64,000 nt of DNA from Cordia subcordata (taxonomy: Eukaryota > Streptophyta > Magnoliopsida > Boraginales > Cordiaceae), in contig JAPTOF010000016.1 of the NCBI GenBank assembly GCA_028554755.1, positions 13,884,001 through 13,948,000 on the forward strand, written 5' to 3'. This document shows, in pieces, positions 23,758 through 36,135 of this stretch (position 1 is its first letter; every line of letters begins with the position of its first letter). The position numbers and the translations under genes are program-made. Under the pieces are notes generated by a model. The model ran no database searches. It had not been told where the DNA came from and worked only from the letters and a program-made list of their open reading frames with translations.

Positions 23758-25117
23758 AAAAAAAACTAAACCAAAAGACTTCAAAATAGTTTGGGTAAAT
23801 GATACACGGTCCACTTGCTCCTTGAACGTCACTACTTTAAAAGGGTTAACCAAAGGAGAACCCCTTTCCCACCTAGCCAGAGGCCCCTTAACCAGGCGGG
23901 AGGTAAATCGAGGGATGTGCGTGAGTGGCAGCCCGACCAGGGAGAGGACCAACGGGCGTGGAAATCCAGCAACAGCCCCCGCAATATTTCAGCGGAGTAC
24001 TGCCGCCACACGGACTCGATCCCGCGTTGTCAGGGTGTCTCCACCCTAATCACCTGGCCACTTACCAACTCACCTATGCCCCTGGGGGCTGAACGTCACT
24101 ACTTGCATCGGCAAGACATTGTCAAAGCGTTTGGGTCGCGTTCTAGCCTTGCAGACAACGTTTATGTAATATAACTTGGTTAGCTATCAGTCTCATACAA
24201 CCCCCTAATCTTATCTAGAAGCAAGCATGATACCCTCACTCGGACAAATGTCGCGCATGAGTCAATTTGTCGTAAAAGTACCTTTGCAACTTTTCAAATG
24301 TATAGATAACGAAAGCAATAATTGGGGACCCATAGGCACTTATAATGACGCCATTGAAATATTTTACACTGTTCGTTACCATCACTTCTCACCAGTATCT
24401 GCAATCGTTTGATAAGGTTCACAACTTCTTAGGGATATTAGACAACAATTGCATAGCTGCCTCTTCGACCCCGTTGGGATCAACCCGTCGAATATTTTTT
24501 CCTATCAACCAGCCATATTTCCAGGTGACGACAGTGTTTCTACACCTTAATGCACGGCCCAAATGCCCAAACAACAAATAATCTGAGAACTCTTGCTGAA
24601 ATGAATTCTTGACCTCTGCTCCCAAGGTTTCTTGATAATTTCTAAAAATTGAGGCAATCTCGTATATGAGGCATCCAAATATTTGTACACTACCTCGATT
24701 CCCTTACTCCGGCCCAACTGTGCCTTCTTGTAGGATATATGGATGTTGACTTGTTCCTTGATGTGCTCCTCTATGAAGCCAATTTCATAGTTTGGCTTCT
24801 TTGTAATGAAATGATTGACCAACAAACCGACAAGATTGGAATCCAGATTTGTGTATTGGTGCCCCGGGTTTTAGACATGCAAGTATGTTTATCGTGGTAC
24901 TTCGATATTGTCCGTTGTCTTTGCTTCGGCTTCAAAATTGCACGTACAGCCTATTGGCATGTCGAAGTCCCTTTTATATGTGATCTGCATCTCAACGTCC
25001 AAACCGTAGGGATTGAAACGATAACCTTGTAAACCCGACGGTTCTGTATGCTGCACATCTGGACTGCATGCTTTAGGTCATATTTTGAGTGAATCTGATG
25101 CCAAGCATCTGCAAAGT
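23758..25117 (-). pseudogene. MULE transposase, C-terminal part, decayed and SINE-interrupted
   Basis: On the minus strand, 24951-25117 gives a segment with NKNFADAWHQIHSKYDLKHA and TVWTLRCR, the plant MuDR-type start region (G-M-x-F, then a block ending in C-x-W-x-L-R-A). Next, 24640-24825 gives KPNYEIGFIEEHIKEQVNIH then ISYKKAQLGRSKGIE, matching the P-x-Y-x-P-x-x-I ... I-S-Y-x-K-A block. Then 24300-24560 gives weaker matches to the DDE region. Stops and shifts abound. The N-terminal part of the same gene lies beyond the gypsy element at 41814-42820, and a SINE is inserted at 23838-24089. Confidence 0.65.
23838..24089 (-). mobile_element. tRNA-derived SINE with 15-bp target duplication
   Basis: Flanked by a perfect 15-bp direct repeat, TGAACGTCACTACTT, at 23823-23837 and 24090-24104. 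On the minus strand the element starts GCCCCCAGGGGCATAGG. It has an A box-like TAGGTGAGTTGGTAAGTGG (24058-24076) and a B box-like GGGATCGAGTCCG (24011-24023) at about tRNA spacing, and ends AACCCTTTTA. Length is about 252 bp. Two internal pol III promoter boxes plus a long duplication identify a SINE rather than a tRNA gene. Confidence 0.85.
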
Positions 25118-25621
25118 TTTTATTATGAGCCAATTATATTGGGTTAATCCTTAGGATTTATTGTCTTTTAAATAAAAGCATGCACTAGTCACATGCTTCA
25201 TTAAACTCTAAGTTATTTGGGCTATTTTGTAATTAGGTATTTAGGGTTTTATTTGTGTTTATTTCTTTTTCTAATTAGAAAATTAGGATTTCATTTATGC
25301 CTATACGAGGGGTGCTTTGGCCTTTATAAGAACAAGTTCTATTTCAAAATTTTAAGTAAGACAATTATTCTCTTATTGTCTTTCAGTGTTTTCTCTGGTA
25401 CTCAAATGGATTTTTGACACCAATCTCTTTGTAGTGTTGGTTTCTAGTTCGTTTATAGCTACGGGGTTTTCACTCCATTAAATTATAATTTTGGTTCTTG
25501 GTTCCTTATAACCAACGGGTCAAGTTCTGTCTATCTTTCGTTTTGATTCCTATTTGGACGTTCTTGGGTTGATTTTAAACATATTGTTGTAGGTCTCGCG
25601 GCTTCAGTCGTTGAGGTTCCA
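25118..25621 (+). repeat. 5' LTR of the gag-protease gypsy element
   Basis: Runs from TTTTATTATGAGCCAA to TCAGTCGTTGAGGTTCCA and matches 41320-41813 by eye along its length. The 3' copy has about 17 extra bases near its start (around 41337-41353). Confidence 0.8.
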
Positions 25622-25626
25622 TGAGT

Positions 25627-25640
25627 TGGCAGTTAGAGCC
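25627..25640 (+). promoter_or_regulatory. Candidate primer binding site
   Basis: TGGCAGTTAGAGCC resembles, with changes, the initiator-methionine tRNA primer site TGGTATCAGAGCC and is placed a few bases after the LTR. Weak on its own. Confidence 0.4.
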
Positions 25641-26679
25641 ACCTTCCAGTCAGGTTTCACCTATCTATCTTTACTTTCCTTGCAATCGTATTCTTTGTAT
25701 TTCTAGTTTGTTTCTGCATTTGTGTGTGAGTCTTTTTGTCTTTTAATTGTTTTGCTAGTTTGTTTGTCTAATTTGTTTTGTCTAGAATAAAAAAAAATGA
25801 CCAAAAAGAAAAAGAGAGTGTAATTTGAATTTTCAGGGAAGCTGGAAAAAGTTAGATTTGAGCCCCAAAAAAGTAGCAAAATTTAAAAAAAAAAAAGGAG
25901 AGAGAAAGATGCCTGTGAGGGTTGTTGTATCTTGCTCCAAGTTTAGGGTTAACCCTACTCTTGACATAAAAGTCAAAAGAATGAAAAAAAAAAAAAAAAA
26001 TAGTAAGAGAAAGAGGAAGTTACCAGAATGGATTTAGGCAACTTGTTAATAATTTAATTTAAGGATGGTTCCCACATTAATTGTAGATACATTCCTATTT
26101 TGTGGCACTTTTCTATTTTGAGTTCTTTCCTTTTCTGTACTTTCTTGTTTATTTCTTTTTTATTTTATTGCCTCCTTTTTATTCCTAAAGTCTTTCTTTA
26201 TTGTTTCCACCTTTCTTTCTTGTGCCTCAATCTTTGTTTTACTTTCCTTTTTTTTTGTTATTTTTCATTTATTTTAGTTTCTTATTCTTGCTCCTTCCTT
26301 TTTGCAAACTTTCTTAATTTCTAGTTCTTTGTCTTCTACACTAATCTAACCGTTCCAAATTGCTTTGGCTGTAAGTTTTGAGATTATTGCTATTCCAAGG
26401 CATGAACTTTGCATATTTCTTGTCGGTTTCCTATTTTGACCTTGAGACATTTTGCTATAAATATGGTAGATAAAACTAGCATATATTGTGAGTGGTCAAT
26501 TAATACACTTAAAGCATTTTGAGTAAATCCCCTAGAATACAAAGAGAATATCAAGCGTGGAAAAAGACAAGAGTGTTCACATTATAGAAAAAGCCAATTG
26601 GAGTGTAAACACAAGTGACCTTCCATTCGTAGAGCGAAACTCTAAGGGAGTGTTATAAGGTGCAAATTATTTTTTCTCT
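25641..26679 (+). other. Untranslated leader of the gypsy element
   Basis: A-rich (25790-26000) then strongly pyrimidine-rich (26100-26330) sequence. No protein recognised; open frames here are low-complexity. Confidence 0.5.
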
Positions 26680-27274
26680 AACGAGATTTTTTGCAGTGAA
26701 CTATAGATGTCACAAAAAAAGTAAAAAAGGCAGTGATAAAGAGGAGAGGCGAGTCGACCAAGCATTTACTCTTGCTACCATCTAAAAGCGATTTGAGCGT
26801 TTCAACACAATGTTTGGTGGCATGCACGATAAGTTTGAACAGCTCAACATTCAAGTAGCAACAATTGAGTGAAGTCAAGGAACTCAAGCCATAAGAACTA
26901 ACCAAGCCACACAATCCAAGAGTCAAAATCAACCATAACCCAATAGCCACATTATGAAGAAGGATGGGAAGATGAGGTTGAGGATTATTATGGTGGATGG
27001 GGATCTTAGGTGAACGTGGGAAGACCAAGAAGAGAAAGAACTACGAGGCCGAGATATCACAATGTAGATCGATGTGATAGAGATCAAGAAGATAGCAGTA
27101 ATGGCAATATTAAGTTAACAATTCTCCCTTTCCAAGGTAAAAATGATCCCGATGCCTACATTGAGTAGGAAAGACGAGTGGAGTTTATCTTTTATTGTCA
27201 TAACTACTTGGAGGAGAAGAAAGTAAAGCTAGCAAATGTAGCTTTCATTGATTATGCCATTCCATGGTGGGGAT
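26680..27274 (+). pseudogene. Gypsy gag, N-terminal part, interrupted
   Basis: Plus-strand frames give QAFTLATI, FNTMFGGMHDKFEQLN and, near 27120-27270, a gag core with ND-P-DAYI and WERRVEF-like residues, YLEEKKVKLANVAFIDYA and the paired Trp (WW) typical of gypsy gag. In-frame stops occur, for instance near 26870. The frame is cut at 27274 by the copia element and resumes at 39960. Confidence 0.75.
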
Positions 27275-29026
27275 CATTGGAACTAGTATGCTATTATCAT
27301 ATTCAAGATAAGGTACTGGTTTTAAATTTTAATCCATAATCTACTCATGGTAGTGAAAATAGCATAATCACATGTTATACACATAGGAATCAACACAAAA
27401 TAGCCAAATATAAACAAGAACGGGTGTAGATAACATTACCCTTGATACGTGATGGCCTCCTTGCGTCAAAACTTCCTTGAAGCATCCGCCTTGTGGTTTT
27501 CTCCACTATGACTACTTTTCTAGAACTAGGATACTTAACTATGTATTGAGCAAGCTAAAATAGAGGCTAAAACGAGAACGATGATACTAGTGTGTGTTCT
27601 TGGTGCTAGTATGTGAAAAATATTGCACACACCAAGAAATAAAAATATTAAAGAGGCTCATCTTGGGTCATGCTTATCTTGTACAATTTATAGTGCTAAG
27701 CTTACCTTAAAAGGATAAGATTTAGGGAATGTAGAAATTCCCTCAATACCCTTCATTAAACTTTCTAAATAAGGAATATTCCCTTGGGATAAAAAGACAC
27801 CAAATATTCCATGTCACACACTAAAGATCTTGTATGTGGTCCCCGCTCATCTAATTAAGATATTCATGAGTTATATTAAGAAGACTTGGATAATTAAATC
27901 CCTTCTTAACTTCTAAACTCAATTCTTAATTAAGCAGCCCACAAAATAAATTCCTCAATTTTGTATCTAATAGAGAAGTGGCTAGTGGAGGAACCAAAAG
28001 ACATAATTATCTTTGGCTCCTAAAATGACCAAAATGTCCTTGCTACCGTTTAAGCGACATCAATGCCTCACTTTGACCTTGATCTATTTCCACCAGAAGA
28101 CCAAAGTTGCACTCCAAGGATAATCACTGGCTAAACAGGAGCTTGTCACCTATTCTGGTGACCTTTGTCTTTGAAAAATCGAGTGAAATAACCAAAACGC
28201 CCCTTTATGTATACTTGCAATCAAAGCCGGTCGCAACAAGTACCATCACTTTCAAGACTACATTTGGAAATTTGGTATCTCTAATCCCATATAATGATCA
28301 TCCATTGGTTATGAATCTTTTGACCTAGGGAGCGACCTATAAGCCAAATGACCGATACACCCTAAAGGGGCAATATCACTAGTACTAGATTTCTGGTGAC
28401 TAAGTGGACAAATCCAAGGGGGCACATAGACTCCGCTATTGCATATGCATGTCTTAACTAAATTAGAATACAACACCCAACGTATGAGGTAGACAATCAT
28501 TAAGACCTCTTCTTATAGCACATCAAAGTGTTGCACCCTAACTTAGTCAGTTCATCTACACATGCTCAAGATTAAGAGCGTTGGTCACTTGAAAGTTATG
28601 AGTATCTCATCTTCTATACGTGATGGTATGGCTCCCCAAAGACATACTCATGGTGGCCCTGTCCAATGTATGATACATGCACTAGTAGTATAGTCAAGAA
28701 AAACATCCAATAACCTAGATAGATCACCCTCTCAAGGAGAGTCGCCTACTATAGCCTTGTCCTGGTAAAGTGCCCAACACTACCATCCGGCTATGGACCA
28801 ATTTATGATATCATCAAATCTAGACTTGGACTTACTCTGTGTCCAGCCTCACTGTACACCCAAGTCATTGGTCTATATTATTGGATCTTCGTATTTTGCC
28901 CCAATACATAAATGGAGAGAATATACCGTGCAAAACTCAATCATATGAATAATATTATGAGCGTATTATATCTAGTATTCAATAATCACCATATGCTTGT
29001 GGTCTTTAGGGCATACTATCCTAACA
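27275..29026 (-). repeat. 3' LTR of copia element A
   Basis: On the minus strand it begins TGTTAGGATAGTATGCCC directly after a purine tract AAATGGGAGAT, and it ends at the GGGAT duplication. Aligns with 38247-39954 and with the LTRs at 52841 and 59844. The open frames within it (for example at 28107) are LTR sequence, not genes. Confidence 0.85.
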
Positions 29027-30516
29027 ATCTCCCATTTGCACCAAAGATCACAACTACCAAACTATGTTTCCAAATGAATCAATCTTGTGTGGCAAACTTT
29101 CTCCAAGAGTTATGTCTCATAGGCACGTATGATTTTCACCTTAGCTATCTGATCTTCCTTCTAATGTCTCAGCACATAATCTTCCGTTTTCTAAAAAACA
29201 TACTAGGATATGAGAAAATCCACTGATTTATGGACATTGTCCAATAATTCAACTGATATCTGCTATCCATACTTACTGCAAAATACAAATATCTAGGTCT
29301 AGTATTCAACATATAGTCTGTAAAGCTTCCACTATGCTAAAGCACATAATGCTTTAGAACATCTTCTTTATCTCTCTAGACATCAAGCAACCCTAGACAA
29401 TAGTTAGGAGGTAAAAACACTCGTTTGGAATATTTCATGCTGATCCATACTAAGACTACTTTAATACAGAAATGTGGGATAGAGTCAACATTTTCTGTAT
29501 ATCTGTTATCTTCTTTATACACCCTTACTCCATCAATATCTCGATAAAAGACAAAGACTTGTTTTCCTAATCAGATTTGGTACCATTTATTAGATGTTCC
29601 CTTTAGCCCTTAAGAGGACTTCTTAAGTAGTACAAGCCACACGATCTCTGCATCTAGCAATTCTTTTATCTGGTTCTCAGCCTCGACGTCTTCATCAAAC
29701 TTTTCAATTAATAAAAATCTATCTTGACAAACATCTTTCCTATCTCACTGTCACTAAGACAAGTGATAACAAAGGAGTCACCTAATGGATCCTAGCATGG
29801 CTTTTTAGATAGAAGGCTTCCTTCTAGTCGATCCTTTTTTTTCTGAGTATCACTCTTCACTACCCAGTCTTACTATGAAGGCTCCAACCTTCCTATTAGC
29901 TTCATTTTTGTTCCTTGTAGACTCAACTGCATCCTATGAGTTTTACCTCGTCAGATACAACAACAAGAATCCAGACATAATTAGAGTAACAAACTCTTAA
30001 TCATTTTCTATGCATCAATGACAAACATCTAAATCAGAAACTACTTCATCATGTCTAGTGAGAACCACAACCCAAAACTTTGGAAACTTGTCAAAGAGAC
30101 TTTCTAGAGCATATATTAGGTTACATGGTAATCCTCCTACTATGATAAGGATCTAGGTGTAACAATGATAACATACAACACTTTTCCCTTTTTAAGGTGG
30201 TGGAAAATTATCTGAAGACCAAAAGATCTCCTATTGAGCAATTCTAGAATTTGGCAAGTACTGAATCATACTATCATTCTCCAAGTATCTAGCATAAATA
30301 TCAATAAGCATTTTTGCTCCTCATATTGATATATGATTCTTCCTTTGATCCAAAAAGATATATCAAGAAACAACACATCTTTAACCTTTGGTTCCATCCA
30401 TTAAGGATATTGAACACATTAGCTGGAATATTAGAATTATGGAACTTAGCTCAAACAAAGTTTATGTCACAACCACATTTCTTGTAATGTCCCATGTGTT
30501 GCCTTAAATAGTACCA
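29027..30516 (-). pseudogene. Copia element A, decayed integrase end and RT/RNase H
   Basis: Collinear on the minus strand with 58375-59843 of the sister element. Both share the passage around ACCATTTAAGGCAACACATG (here 30498-30517) and the final CCTATGAGACAT...GTTTGCCACACA before the polypurine tract (here about 29090). Coding is so degraded that no domain can be read cleanly from this copy alone. It ends abruptly at about 30516, where the nested plus-strand element begins. Confidence 0.65.
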
Positions 30517-32167
30517 AATAGAATATGTAAACCGTTATCTCTTGGTTTTATGGTTGTATGTGCAAGTGATATAAAATCGCCTTGATAATTCGTATGTATA
30601 TATGATAGAGTTTCGTGTACGGTTAACAAAGCTTGGCCATAGGCAATTTTATGTGTAGATCTCTATGGTTATTGCTTATAGCTTCATTTAGAAGAGACGT
30701 ATGATGTTTTGATATCCTTATAATGTTTCTTTTGTGATTGTAAGCTTTTATTAGCAATAACAAAGTGAATTATTGTTGTAATCTTTAAAGATCAAAAAGA
30801 GAAGTAAGGAAAATAGCATACAAGAGCAAATCTATCTCAATCGGTCTAGCTGTCGGTTGACTGAGTAGAAAGGGCAGAAACTAAGGTAGTGGAAGAGTCG
30901 GTCGACTGACTGGACCTAACATGTTGACCAATAAGGCGTTTGGCTCAGTTGACCGACACTTCCAGAAAGTAAAAGTTTTTGGAGTAATCAGAATCAATCG
31001 ATTAGCTCCTCCTTGGCGGTTGACCAGCTCAGGCAAAAATTGTAACAAAGATTGCTGTTTTGTGCTTTTGCATTGAAGATTGTTGGGAGCAATCAAAGAA
31101 GGATTCTAACGTATTTTCATGGATGTTTATAATGCATTGATATATGTTTTAGCATATCTGCATAAGTATAAACGTGATTACCACCTAAAAATATGTCCAC
31201 TTATTAGGATTTATAAAAATTGGCCAATCCTATATGTTAATTCTTAAAGATAGTTAAGTTAATTTAAATGAGATTGGCTTAGACAAGATAAAGGTAAGCA
31301 ATTATGTTTAAAGATGCCATGCAATCTCATGAAAAAAATGAAGAACTTAACTTGAGATTTACAATATAACAATCTAAGGGTCAGTACACCCAAATTTAGG
31401 TAAATAATCTATTATGGTATTGCAATGTTTTAGTAACACAAAGGGGATTCGCAAAAAACAAAATATTTTACAAATCCAAAGTGTGTTTAGATCTAAACCA
31501 AAGCAAGAATACCAAAAAAATAAAGAAGACCCTTAAGTTAAATATTGAGTGGAAGAAGGGATTGGAAATACCCCATGGCTTTCCATATTTGATTCACGCG
31601 AATGGTAAGTGTCACTAACTTTCCCATTGGAGGGTGACACTTTATTTAGATTTAGTAAGGTGAATTTAAAATGTTTATCCAAAATGGTGTTAGTGAGTTC
31701 AGCCATTCCATCAGTGGAGTTCTTCACTAAAGATTGCCTCACACAACATTGATTAAAGTCACAATTGGAGGGCCTAAATTAAGAATGTTATGGGGAATGA
31801 ACATAAGGAATGGGTATACACTCAACTTAAATGGTAGGTTTGGCTATCCCCCTGATAGAGTTTGATACCAGATTTAAGAAGCCAAGCGAAACAATGATTG
31901 AATTATTCAATTGGATTATATCCAGATAATTGTCAATTCAGATAAGTGGTGGCGCTTAGCTTAACATTCATAAGTTCGGCCATCCCATCGATGGAGTTCT
32001 TATGAGGACGTTGAGACACTGTTACATCAAGTAGTTTAAGGGTTAATCTATTGAAAGGCAAATGATGTTAAAGTACTTGTATGTTTTATTTCCAAAGATC
32101 GCATACATATTATACATGTATCAATTCCATACTCATAAATTAATTATGATTATGTTGTTGTATATCC
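30517..32167 (+). other. Copia element B leader with repeated motif
   Basis: Non-coding. Contains a patch of CGGTTGACC/GGTCGACTG words (30838-31036) and three degenerate copies of a phrase related to CCATCCCATCGATGGAGTTC (at about 31696, 31836 and 31974). The same phrase recurs in the leader of the copia element at 52841. Confidence 0.6.
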
Positions 32168-35100
32168 AGAAAAATGTCTTCGTTCAGTCCACTAGCTACA
32201 ATTCTTGAGGAGCATTTACTGGATCGAATTTTGTGGATTGCGAACGAAACTTGGACATTGTACTCATCGCAGAAAAGTACACGTATGTCTTAACAACTTT
32301 TTGTCTTGTTATGAGGGCAAACTCTTCTGAAACCTAGAAAGACATTGAGACAGAATGGCAAAAGGCCAATAGTATGGTCAAGTGCTAAATGATGACTTCT
32401 ATTTCAAATATTTTGTAGAGCAAGCATCATCATATGTAAACTGCAAAAGAAATCATGACCTCACTGTCTTTCATGTTTGTTGATAAGAGCAGGTCCATAA
32501 GGTAAGGTGTTCTTAAAGAAATTATGAATCAAAGGATTGCATAGAGAGCATCTGTCAGGGAGTAGCTCAAAATAATGGATTACTTCAATACTACCGAGAT
32601 CCTAGGGGTAAACATAGATGAACAGTCCAAGGTAGACATGATTTTGGAGACTTAACCACCGTCTTACACCTAGTTCAAGTTTAATTATAATATAAGCAAG
32701 ATGAACATGGATATGATGGAATTAATGAAACACAAGATGAACATGGATATGATGGAATTAATGAAATAGCTCCAGCTGTAGAATTCATAATGGAAAAAAA
32801 GGACATGTAAACATAGTTCAAGCATCCGCTTCTGGACTTACCCCGAAAGATAGAAAGTTCAAAGGAAAAGGGAGGCAAAAATGTGGTCGAAAAGAAATGG
32901 TGAACAAACCAAATAGTTAACAGGTGAAAATCCTAAGGGCAAATGCATTAAGTGTGGCCAAAAAGGGCATTGGAAAAGAGATTGCCCAGAGTACTTGGCA
33001 TAAGGCCAGACAAGTACACCTTTTTTGTTCTATATTGAAACCTGTTTAGTTGTTGATTCTATTGATTCTTGGATTGTAGACTCTGAAGCCACTGATCATA
33101 TTTACAATTCTTTGCATTGGTTTCAGGAAATAAAGGAACCACATAAAGGGGAATTTGCTCTAAGGGTGGGTAACAGAGCAAAAGTATGGGCTACTGCAAT
33201 GGGAGGATTGTGTTTAATTTTTCATGTAATTGGAAGTTATTTTTCAACAATGTTTATTATGTTCCGGATGTACATAAAAACCTTATTTCTATTTTACAAT
33301 TAATATTAGATGGTTTTTGCATTAATTTCCATTTTGGTGTTAATATCAGTAGAGATGGAAATATTATATGTTCTGGTAGCATGCATGATAACTTATTTTA
33401 TATGAAACCTATTACAAACTCACTACATGGTATATAACAAACTAATTCCCAAAAAAGAAGGGTTTCTTTGACTAATGATACTTATCTTTGGCACCTATAC
33501 TTAGGACGTATTAGTCTAAAGCGAATTCGGAGATTAGTCGAGTATGGGCATTTTAGCTCATTAGATCTCGAAGATCTACCTCCGTGTCAATCTTGCCTTA
33601 AAGGAAGATGACTAAACATTCATTTTCTTTTAAAGAAAAAAAGGGCCAAAGAAGTATCGGATTTGGTTCGCACTTATGTATGTGGTACTATGAGTAAACT
33701 AGCACGAGGAGGTTACGAGTGTTTCATTACTTTTACTGATGATTACTCTAGATATGGATATGTATATCTAATGCGACACAAGTCTAAATCCTTTGAGAAA
33801 TTCAAGGAGTTCAAGGTTGAGGTAGAGTGGAAATTAGATAAACATATCAAAGCCCTTCGGTCTAATCGAGGTGTCAAATACTTCTCGAGTGAGTTCAGAG
33901 ATTACCTTACACAAGAGGGGATTGTGTCTCAACTGACTGCACTGGGCTTTCTCCAGCAAAATGGTGTATCTGAAAGAAGAAACCATACCCTATTAGATAT
34001 GGTCAGGTCAACGATGAGTCATGCATCATTACCTTTATCTTTTTGAAGGTATGCCCTTGAGAGAGTAGCATACATCTTAAACTTGGTACCATATAAGTTA
34101 GTACCTAGGACACCACAAGAAATAGGACTTGGCATAAGCCTAGTTTAAATCATCTCCATATTTGGGGTTGTCCAGCTTATATATTTAATAGTCATGCTTC
34201 AAAATTGGAACCAAGATCCGACTTGTGCTATTTTATAGGGTATCTTAAGGAACCAAAGGTGCGATCTTTTATATTCCTAGGGAGCAGAAGATCCATGCTA
34301 GATACTTAGAGAATTATGAAATGATCTAAAAAACACTAGATTCTGAAGTTGTTCTAGAAAAGATTTCACAAAAATCTCCAATAACACCTATGGTAACTAT
34401 GAATGAAAAAGAACATCATATTACACCTAATATATCGGAGCCTCGTCATAGTGGGAGGATATACAGGCCTCCTGATAAATACTATAGAGAGTCCTTTTAG
34501 ACTTCTTCAGAGGATCAGGTGGTAGATCCCACAAGTTATAATGAAGTAGTTTTTGACATAGATATCGACCAATGGCATAGGAAATGGATTCAGAGTTAGA
34601 ATCTATATATTCTAACAAAGTGTGGGATCTTGTAGTGCACTTGAAGGGGTAAGACCTAGGATCTTGTAGTTGCACCTAAAGGGGTAAAACTTATAGGGTA
34701 CAAATGGGTCTACAAGAGAAAAAGAGGAGCTTATGGAAAAGTTGAAACCTTTAAAGCAAGGTTGGTGATGAAAGGTTATACTTAGAAAGAAGTGATTGAT
34801 TATGAGGAAACTTTCTCATCAATAGCCATGTTTAAATCCATCAGGATACTTCTTGCCATCACATGTCATTATGACTATGGGATATGGCAAATGGATGTCA
34901 AGACAACTTTTCTTAATAGAGACCTTGACGAGACCATTTACATGACATAACTAGATGGATATGTTGCTAAAGGCTAGGAACATATGGTTTGTAAGTTAAA
35001 AAAGTCCACTCATGGATTAAAGTAGGCATCTAAAGCATGGAACATCATATTTGATTAGGCAATTAAATCTTATGGTTTTGATCAAAATATTAATGAACCT

Positions 35101-36110
35101 TGCGTGCATAAGAGGCGTAATAGAAATGCTGTAGCTTTTTTGGTTTTGTATGTGGATGATATCTTGCTAATTAGAAATTATGTGGGGATGTTATTATCTA
35201 TCAAAGTTCGGCTTTCTACTCAATTTCAAATGAAGGATTTAGGAGAAGCTATTTATGTTCTAAGGATGAAGCTTAAGCGAGATCATAAGAATAGAAGGCT
35301 AGACCTATCTCAAGCTTTATTTATTGAGAAGATATTGTTCAGGTTTAACATGCAAAACTCTAATAAGGCCTTATTATCTTTTAGACATGGAGTTTATCTA
35401 TCTTAGGATCAATGTCCTAAAACACCTGAGGACATAGAAAGCATGAAGTGAGTTCCTTATCCTTTTGCAATTGGAAGTCTTATGTATGCTATGTTATGTA
35501 CTAGACTAGATGTCTACTTTGCTGTTGGCATGGGTAGTAGATATTAATCAAACCCTGGACTGGCACATTGGGTCACGATTAAGGTTATATTTGAGTTCCT
35601 GCAAGGGGCTAAAGATTATATGCTCGAATACCGTGTAGATGATCTAACACCATTAACCTATATAGACTCGGATTTCTAGTCTAACAAAGATTCTAGGAAG
35701 TCCACTTCTAGATATGTTTTCACTCTATTAGAAGAAGCTATTTCATGGAGTTGTGTGAAGCATAATTATATTGTTGACTTTACAATGGAGACTGAATATA
35801 TAGCAGCGTTTGAGGCTGCGAAAGAGGCAGTACAACTAAGAAAGTTCCTTTTAAACCTAGAGATTGTGACAACAGCTCACAGACTGATAACGTTGTATTG
35901 AGATAAAAATAGTGTTGTTTCACAGTGCAAAGAGCCCAATAATCACAAAGAGGTGAACACATTGAACAGAAATATCATTTGATTCATGAGTTTATCCAGA
36001 GAGGAGATATAGTCATTGAAAAGATAGCTTGGTGGGCCCATTTACAAAGACTCTTCCAGAGAAAATGTTTGCCACACATTTGGAGTCCATGAGTATTAGG
36101 TTGTGCAGAA
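32168..36110 (+). pseudogene. Copia element B gag-pol, decayed
   Basis: Order seen: gag from 32168 (fragments with SYTQFKF and NYNISKMNMDMMELMK near 32660-32730, the latter duplicated at once). Zinc knuckle CIKCGQKGHWKRDC at about 32948-32990. Protease SWIVDSEATDHIYN at about 33067 (Gly of the D-S-G replaced by Glu). Pre-integrase YLWHLYLGR at about 33480. Integrase core 33663-34046 with FITFTDDYSRYGYVYLM, LRSNRGVKYFSSEF and NGVSERRN. RT from 34690 with YKRKRGAYGKVETFKARLVM, WQMDVKTTFLN and the active-site LYVDDILLI at about 35146. RNase H 35640-35830 with SRKSTSRYVFTL and ETEYIAAFEAAKEA. More than ten in-frame stops. The integrase and RT type is Tork/TNT1-like. Confidence 0.92.
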
Positions 36111-36135
36111 GTGATCTTTAGTACAAGTGAGAGAT

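Noticed and set aside
23838..24089. tRNA gene on the minus strand
   Set aside because: A and B boxes are present but the acceptor stem does not close, the unit is about 252 bp long and is flanked by a 15-bp duplication: a SINE.
28107..28500. Open frames in 28107-28500, 53365-53637 and 60336-60569
   Set aside because: They fall at the same place in copia LTRs of one family and are open by chance or LTR conservation.
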